Source: Colletotrichum lupini
Lineage: Eukaryota > Ascomycota > Sordariomycetes > Glomerellales > Glomerellaceae
DNA: 64,000 nt
Reading direction: 5' to 3'
Assembly: GCF_023278565.1 (NCBI RefSeq)
Contig: NC_064674.1
Location: 186,001-250,000, forward strand
Shown here: one piece after another, positions 57,801 through 64,000 of the stretch
Position numbering within the stretch: the first letter of the stretch is position 1
Layout of the letters: each line of letters opens with the position of its first letter
Notes under the pieces: model-generated
What the model was told of the DNA's origin: nothing
What the model saw: the letters and a program-made list of their open reading frames with translations, nothing else
The model's database searches: none
Made by a program: the position numbers and the translations under genes

Positions 57801-60800
57801 TACCCCGTTAGCTTCTAGAGGATATACAAAGCTAAACGAATAGAGGGTAGTAGAAGCTCTTAATAAGTAAGCTTTTATTTATAGATAGTAAGGGAAGGTC
57901 CCTTAAATAACGAATATAAAGGCAGCTAAAAGGGCGAATTTAATAGGGCCGAAGCCTATTCTCTTAATAATTAAGAAGAAGACGCTATCTCTTTTAATAT
58001 TTAAAGAAAAGGAACATAGTACTAAGTAAATCTAAGGGTAGCTAGAGGGGTCCTTTTTATACTACCTAAGTCCTTTAAATACTAAGCTCGTATAAGTATT
58101 TTACGCAAGTAAAAGGTACGGCCTAGACGATTCTTATAGGATTATCTTAAATACTAAGGTATCGTAATAGTTAACTAAAGGAAAAGGGTAATTCTAAGCG
58201 CAATAAAAGATTGTATTAATAACGCTTAATACGTTAATAGCGGGTATTACGAGGATTAGTTTCAGCCTAAGTAAGGAAATCGTTACCCTAAGTATAATAA
58301 AAATAGAGATATACTTCGGAACGATAACTTTCTATATTTTACTTATTAATACCCCATTTCTCTTATATCTAAAAGATATAGATTGACTAGGCATTATATT
58401 TAATAATACGAAGAACAGAATCTTTAGTAATAAGTACTTCGAAATAGTTAAACGATAATAGGAGCATGCGTTTATAAAGCTTATTAACGATACGAAGTTA
58501 ATTAATTACCTAACGGAAAGTAAGCTTAGAAAACTATATTAGAGATTTGGGTACCTGTTAGTTACGAGGCTATATAACCTCCTAAAGTAATTAAATAATA
58601 ATAATATCGAAATAGGGGCGCTAAAGTAGTTAATAAAAGTATATTACTAATACTAAATAAATATATAGAGCCCACGTAGATTTAAGTTTAAATTACGTAA
58701 TAAGCTTAACTTTAACTAGGAAATAGTCGTTAATATCTTTTACTTAAATAGTCGGCTAGTACTATATATAATCGACGTAGCTATATCTTTCTAAGTAGGG
58801 CAATTCCTTTAGGATCTATAAGTAAAAATAGTGTGGGTAGCCCTACGAAAAAGCTAGATCGATATATATTAAAGACCGCTAGACGGCATTAGAACCGATA
58901 CTAGCACTAGCTTTAAGTTAGCAAAATTTAAGGATAATACGACGGCCTATAATATATAGCTAAAAGTCGTACTTATTAAAGCGTACTATAGTATTAGAAA
59001 AGTAAAAAGGGCACACTAGTAGTTAAAAAGGGCGTTTAGAATTATTAAAAAAGAAAATCCGGATTTTACTAACGACGAATGCCTCTAGATAGTACTTAAA
59101 TACTATAATAATATTATAGGGCCTAACGGACTTATATTAACGCTATTAGTATTTAGAGTATATTTAAAAACGACCTTAGCCTCGCTACCGTCGCTAGGTA
59201 TAAGCTAACGAGCCTAAGTAGTTAAAAAAGTAATACGGGTACTGCGTAAGGTAAGCGTAAAAAGGTAAGTTAATAAAGTAATTACTATACGCAATAGGCC
59301 CGATATAGGGGATAATCTAGATATACCGCTAAATTCGGATATACGAGTATAGTACGAAATTATTTAATAATAAGCTAGGCTATATAAGTTAATTTTTATT
59401 AACGAGCGCTCTTATATAGTTATAAAAGATCGTAACTAGCTACTTAAAGTATTAATTATAGTAATTAAACCGTACTATATAGATCCTAACGAGGTAATTT
59501 CTAACTTATAAAAAGAAAAAGAGCTAGGGGAAACTATATAACCCGCAGTAGAGGTATAGGAAATTATCCTTAACGAAATCGTCGTAGTAGTATTAATAGA
59601 TAACGAGGAAAAGGAAATTACTAAAAGGGTACTAATACTACTAGCGAAACGTCGTAAAAGACTACGACGGTAAGCCCTAACGCGGCAATTTATTATTAAT
59701 AATAAGGTAATTAATACCTTTTATATAGTAAAAGAAAAAGCCGATTTTAAGTTAGTAGTTAAACTACGTAAAAAAGGCGTAATTATAACTACTAAAAAGC
59801 CGTATAAGGGATTAGATCTTATTAAAGCAGATACTCTTCGTAATTAAGGGGTCTATCGATTTATCTTATACGACTTAGAAAAATATATAAACCTCTATAT
59901 ATTTAAATTACGAATAGTTCGTAAGATTAAAAGGAAAGGAACACCCTAGCCGTACGAAAAGTTTAGATACGTAATCTAAGGGTACGGCGACGTTAAAAAG
60001 GTAACGCTACTTATATAATCGCCTATTATATAGCGCTATAGCTAACGATTAATAATAGTACTAATAGCATTACTATAAAAAAAGGGATACGAGATTTAGA
60101 GCCGTAATATTACCTAGGCCTATACCTAATCGGCTACAGGGCTCATAAAGAAAATCCTAGCCCATTTACCGAAAGAAATAACTAGTAAGTACTTAAAAAG
60201 CACGATTATTAAAGTACTTAAGTTACTATATAGGCTCGTAGAATCGGGCACCTATTAGTAAGCTACTTATTACGATTTTTATATTAATTAACTATTAATA
60301 ATTACCTCTATATATAACCCGTATTTATTAATTACGGAGTATAAAAGTAATTAATTTAGGATCGTTAGAATATAGACCGACGATATATTAAGCCTATTTA
60401 ATATTAACTTTATAAAAAAGGAGAATAAGGAGCTCTAGAAAACGGGCTTCGTAGCGAAGCTAAAAGAGGTCCTTATAATAAATACCCCCTTAGTATTTAA
60501 TAGCGGGATTTTTATAATCAAAGGGGAAACTGTCGTTTTTTAATAAAAGGGGTAGGGCGAGAAGATTAACCTCGTCGATCTAAACGTAACTAACGTTAAA
60601 AAGTAATATAAGACTAAGCTCGCGCGAGGGGTATATATTATAAGTATTTATTAGCCCGAGGTAACTTTTAACTATACTAAAGTAGCGTAGGCTATAAATC
60701 TAACTAAATAAGACGTCGAGGTACTTAATAAGTAGCTTAAGTAGTAGTAAATAAATCTCGATCGAGGTCTCGTTTACTACCTAATCGACCTTACGACTAG

Positions 60801-61439
60801 TAAGCTCTATATCTTCGTTAATAAGTTATTTACGAATAATAATAACCTTATTTTATAATTAAGGTATATTATTATCCTAGCTAATGAGAGTATAAGTAAG
60901 AGCGAATTTACTATATATAGTAATATAATCTACTACTTATTAATTAAAAATAAGTAAGTAACGAGAAGTATATTAGTATTAGAGGTTTATAGTATAGTTA
61001 ACGGCGTTAACCTCTCTTACGTAATTTTAATAACGTTAAAAAAGATTACCGATCGAATTAGCCTTTTACCTATTCTAACGGTTATCTATATAGATTCTTA
61101 CTTACTATATAAATACCTCGTTAAATTAAGAACGACGAAGGAAAAGAGGCTTATAATTAATATTATAGCCCTTAGGTAATCGTATAAAAAGCGTAAGATA
61201 CTTAAGATCCGTTAGATTAATAATAAAAATAACCTCGTAGACGCTTTTATAAAAGTAGTACTAAATAAGGGATTAGAGTAATTTATAAGTAGTAAAAAAG
61301 TTATTATATAAATAAAGGGATAGGGTATATAAAAAGAGTAAAAAAAAGGGGGAAAAGGAGACGACTTAGTAAACGGGCCCGAGGTTAAATTATACCTCTA
61401 ACCGTAGCGGTTAAATTAATAAAAAAAAGAGAAAGTTAG

Positions 61440-61644
61440 TATTAGATTAGAAGTTTAATTTAACCGCGGTATATAGCCGATTATATAGGGGCTAATTAGG
61501 GGCCCTATTTACGATTATCGTAGCTAGCCTAACCTATAGTTAGAACCTCCTTTTTATACCTACTACGTAGATATTTATATAGTTTAATTAATCTCTTCGT
61601 CAACTACGGTTCGAACTAACTACCCTGTAATAGGGATACTAACA
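61440..61644 (+). repeat. 3' LTR of the copia element
   Basis: 205 bp from TATTAGATTAG, a RIPed TGTCGGATTAG, to GGGATACTAACA. Its right end is close to the solo LTR sequence. An A/G-rich tract lies just upstream. Confidence 0.9.
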
Positions 61645-62080
61645 ATTATAAACGGAATAAACCTCGACTATCTCCTCAGCGCAATCAGCACCAGTGCCGC
61701 CATCGTTGTATTAATCCAACGGCCACTTGTCAGCGCCGATTCCGGGACAGTACTTGACAATATTCAAATCTATCAGCGATTGCGGCAAACGCAAAATTTG
61801 GTTAGGAAGCCCGTACCTGCTCAACTTTGTTTCCCTTCTCGTCAGTATTCTTGCCGTTCTTGAGGAAAGCATAGATACGGAACAGGCTGCTGTAATTGCC
61901 ACTCCCACGTCCTGAGATGGCGTGCAGCTTTCCTTTAGGTGGCTTAAGTCTCCAGGGTCGCTCACCTTCCTATGAATCTTCACTGCGCCCTGTCTCATCA
62001 ACGCAGGCGACGATTCGACGCAATCTACTGGACATGTTTATCTTTGATGTATATGTAAGCTAGAATCCCCTCACTCCTTT
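61645..62080. other. No gene recognised
   Basis: Flank of the copia element; overlapping 62- and 96-codon frames on opposite strands, neither recognisable. Confidence 0.45.
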
Positions 62081-62274
62081 TGTTGGTATACACTTCAGTA
62101 GATCAGCTTTTCGGTGGGTAGGAAGCTCAAGAATCGGGTATTGGACTGCGAATATGGGTGGAGGTAGTTGCTGGGTAGAGCCTATGGTTCCTCTTTCAGG
62201 TGTAAGTAGGTGGAATGGCCGTTATAATAGTCTTTCTACCTTTTAACTCCTCTTTTTGCCTCCAAATCTAGCAC
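62081..62274 (-). repeat. TGTTGG TIR element, copy 12
   Basis: Starts TGTTGGTATACACTTCAG, has CTTTTCGGTGGGTAGGAAGC, GCTGGGTAGAGCC and GTAAGTAGGTGGAATGGCCG blocks, and a degenerate right end. Confidence 0.65.
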
Positions 62275-62599
62275 TGGCAGTGTCTGAATTGTGGGTAGGA
62301 AATGCAGCGGCTTCGTACAGCCGTCATGCTCGGTGGTGAGATCCCCTCTTCCCGAATGCTCTTTTTCCTATTTGGCAGCACCTCGGCAGCAGTTGCCATT
62401 CATGAAGAATTGAAAGTCCAAAGCCCCCGTATTCCTCCATTCCAACGCGCATTATATAATCGTGGTTGATTCTATTGGTCTGACTGCGCCCAGAACCCGT
62501 GCGTTATTACCCAAGCTGAAGCCCAAGAGGCGTATACGTTCGCTGATGACTTGCTGTCTGTAATATGCTGCTGTTTTAATCACGCATGTGAGTGGCTCG

Positions 62600-62950
62600 T
62601 GGCCCTTGCCCTTGAGTTGGCTATAGGAGGTAGCTTGCCATCGAAGTGACTAGAGGAGGTGCTGTTGAACTGGCTGAAGGTATGTTTGACTAGAGATCTG
62701 ACTGAAAATTTGACTGGAGGAAGTGCTGGTAAGTCGTTGAGGTGGCTGCGGTAGATGTAATTGATTTGGTGGAAGTGCTAGTGGCTGCTGGATCTTACTG
62801 TCGAACTGGCTAGAAGAGAAGCTTGCCGTCGTACTGGCTGGAGGAGAGGCCTGTCGTCGAAGTGGCCACTGGAGATGCCTTCGCAGTAGCAGGAGGAAGT
62901 GGAAGTGCGTCGACGTGGCGGGAAAAAGCGGGCAAGTGGAAGTGTCCGTC
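62600..62950 (+). repeat. Repeat array B
   Basis: Loose tandem units of about 38-42 bp built around GTCGAACTGGCTGGAGGAGG with GTGCTG between them; about seven to eight units. Inverse units occur at 46140-46270. The 62650-63012 minus frame across it is repeat-driven (S/T/P/Q-rich), not a recognised protein. Confidence 0.6.
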
Positions 62951-63179
62951 TGCCGTACTGATGAGAACTCTAGCACTTCTCTCTTTATTAAGGCACTTAC
63001 CGCACTTTCCATTTATCGAAGAGCCCCGAAGGCGGGGAGGAATAGTCAAAGATATAGGCTGACTGTAAGTACGTATCAAACGGAAGATGCCCGCATTGTA
63101 CAGGACCTTCGTTCAACCCATACAGTTGCCTCAGAAGAGATCTGATGAAGTTGAAGATCTCGGCGACTAATTAATCTCG

Positions 63180-63620
63180 GCGGTGGTGTAGGAGGGTGAG
63201 ATCCTTCCACGACGAGCTTCTGGCGGAAGGGAGTGGAAGTGGGCGTGTTGTAAGGCCGTCTCTTGACGGCCAGCGAAGTGACGGGCCAAAGGCCGAGGGC
63301 TTGGTGACGTGACCCTTCCGTGGCGATGTCGACGTCCGGCTGAAGAAAGCCTATAGGGAATGCCGAAAGGCTTGTCGAGATGATTCTGCTACAGTGGATC
63401 TCTAATAGAAGGAAGTCTTGTTAGAGAGACTCTTCCGCAGTAGATTCCTGCGGAAGGAGGTCGTACGGCGTGCTGAACTTCCGTCTTCTCAGCGACCACC
63501 GGTCTTATGGGCTGTGAGCTTACCGAAATGACCCTTCCGCAGTGGATTTCTAGCGGAGGTCTGCGAGATGGAACGCGCTCTCAAAGATTCCATCTAGCTT
63601 CCGCAGTCGGAAGTAGGTAG
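63180..63620 (-). repeat. Repeat array A, inverted copy
   Basis: Units with CTGCGGAAGG/CTTCCGCAGT-AT cores spaced about 50-60 bp, and a TTCTCAGCGACCACCGG block. Read in reverse complement they match the array at 44620-45690. Confidence 0.6.
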
Positions 63621-63807
63621 CACAGCGTTGACCGTGATCCTGCCAGTAAGTCTCAGTCATCTAAGTTAATAGGCAACAGAGCTGTCTGTCTGTTCGATCC
63701 TGTCTCTTCTGTTGACTGCGTGGCCTAGCTGACCTGTGATAAACCCTACCACTGATCCGTAGATACTTACAAGCACGTAAAAATCAGAGTCATTCCAAGC
63801 ACTGATC

Positions 63808-64000
63808 AATATTAGTGTCACGTCAGCAGTGCAAGCGCACGTTTGATACGAAGGGCTAATAAAGTGGTGTTGATTACTACGTATGAAGGTGGAAGGAGAG
63901 ATGGAAGGAGGAGGAAGTGGGCAGAACCTACGACTCCTCAGAAAAGGTATGTAAGTGGAAGGAGCGTTTGTGTGGTCCAGACCACCTTCCAAATCCGCTG
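63808..64000 (-). repeat. TGTTGG TIR element, copy 13, cut by window end
   Basis: Left part TATTAGTGTCACGTCAGCAG, then GATACGAAGGGCTAATAAAG, GAGGAAGTGGGCAGAACC, and TGTGGTCCAGACCACCTTCC at the window edge. The right terminus lies outside. Confidence 0.65.

Larger units (their letters stand above)
54610..61644 (+). mobile_element. Complete RIP-mutated Ty1/copia LTR retrotransposon
   Basis: A 7035-bp element with 205-bp LTRs and a 5-bp target duplication ATTAC/ATTAT (54605-54609, 61645-61649, one C-to-T). On the plus strand, allowing for RIP, the order is copia-like. A Gag CX2C zinc knuckle lies near 57502-57541 (now with Y for C and H). The GAG-pre-integrase block RFGYLLVTRLYNLLK lies near 58535-58590, followed by integrase. 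RT lies at about 59850-60780 (PYEK-RYVI-GYGD, then T-AYT). RNase H lies at about 60815-61300 (LYIFVNKLFTNNNNL, DSYLLYKYLVKL, and the terminal NNLVDAFIKVV). Integrase before RT is diagnostic of copia. Dense stops: inactive. A non-RIPed solo LTR of the same family is at 27505-27706. Confidence 0.92.

Noticed and set aside
62650..63012. 120-codon S/T/P/Q-rich minus-strand frame
   Set aside because: It runs over repeat array B and its periodic composition follows the DNA repeat; opposite-strand frames are as long.

Overview
The window looks like an accessory, repeat-rich segment of a filamentous ascomycete (Pezizomycotina) genome. The evidence is two dispersed 5S rRNA genes of fungal type, a short spliceosomal intron with a fungal-style branch site in the one well-preserved gene, fungal-type retroelements, and blocks of extreme AT richness in which nearly every CpA/TpG has become TpA. 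That last pattern is the footprint of repeat-induced point mutation (RIP), so the host or its ancestors had a working RIP system. I cannot name the species.

Layout. 1-6.9 kb: a RIP-destroyed Ty3/gypsy retrotransposon on the minus strand, cut by the window edge. 7-21 kb: normal-composition DNA with no intact gene, crossed by copies of a short TIR element (TGTTGG...CCAACA, about 200-300 bp), a local tandem duplication and small fragments of dead genes, including a piece of S-adenosylmethionine synthetase. 21.28-23.14 kb: a RIP-destroyed Fot1/pogo-type DNA transposon with intact 30-bp TIRs and a TA target duplication. 23.3 kb: a 5S rRNA gene. 27.5 kb: a non-RIPed solo LTR of the copia element found complete at 54.6 kb. 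29.3-31.0 kb: decayed fragments of two bacterial-type genes, uvrA and an HAE1-type RND efflux pump. 31.7-32.35 kb: a broken LysM-domain gene. 34.95 kb: a tRNA-Glu(CTC)-like gene. 35.08-41.91 kb: a nested structure in which a very small terminal-repeat element (61-bp repeats, half-tRNA-type primer site, polypurine tract, AATAC target duplication) is interrupted by a complete RIPed Ty3/gypsy chromovirus with 223-bp LTRs. 44.4-46.3 kb: a degenerate minisatellite-like array and a second 5S gene. 48.8-50.0 kb: the only convincing intact protein gene, a two-exon C2H2 zinc-finger protein with seven near-identical fingers. 51.8-53.3 kb: a frameshifted fungal GTPase pseudogene. 54.6-61.6 kb: a complete RIPed Ty1/copia element. 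62-64 kb: more copies of the TIR element and inverted copies of the 44-46 kb arrays.

Functionally there is no operon-like logic. The window is a graveyard of mobile elements and gene fragments with one probable live gene, two 5S genes and a possible tRNA. Long repeats (the four large elements) are heavily RIPed, whereas short ones (solo LTR 202 bp, 61-bp repeats, TIR elements of about 200 bp) are not, as expected if RIP ignores short duplications. Most of the small open frames between features have no recognisable content; stretches where I see no gene are listed as such.
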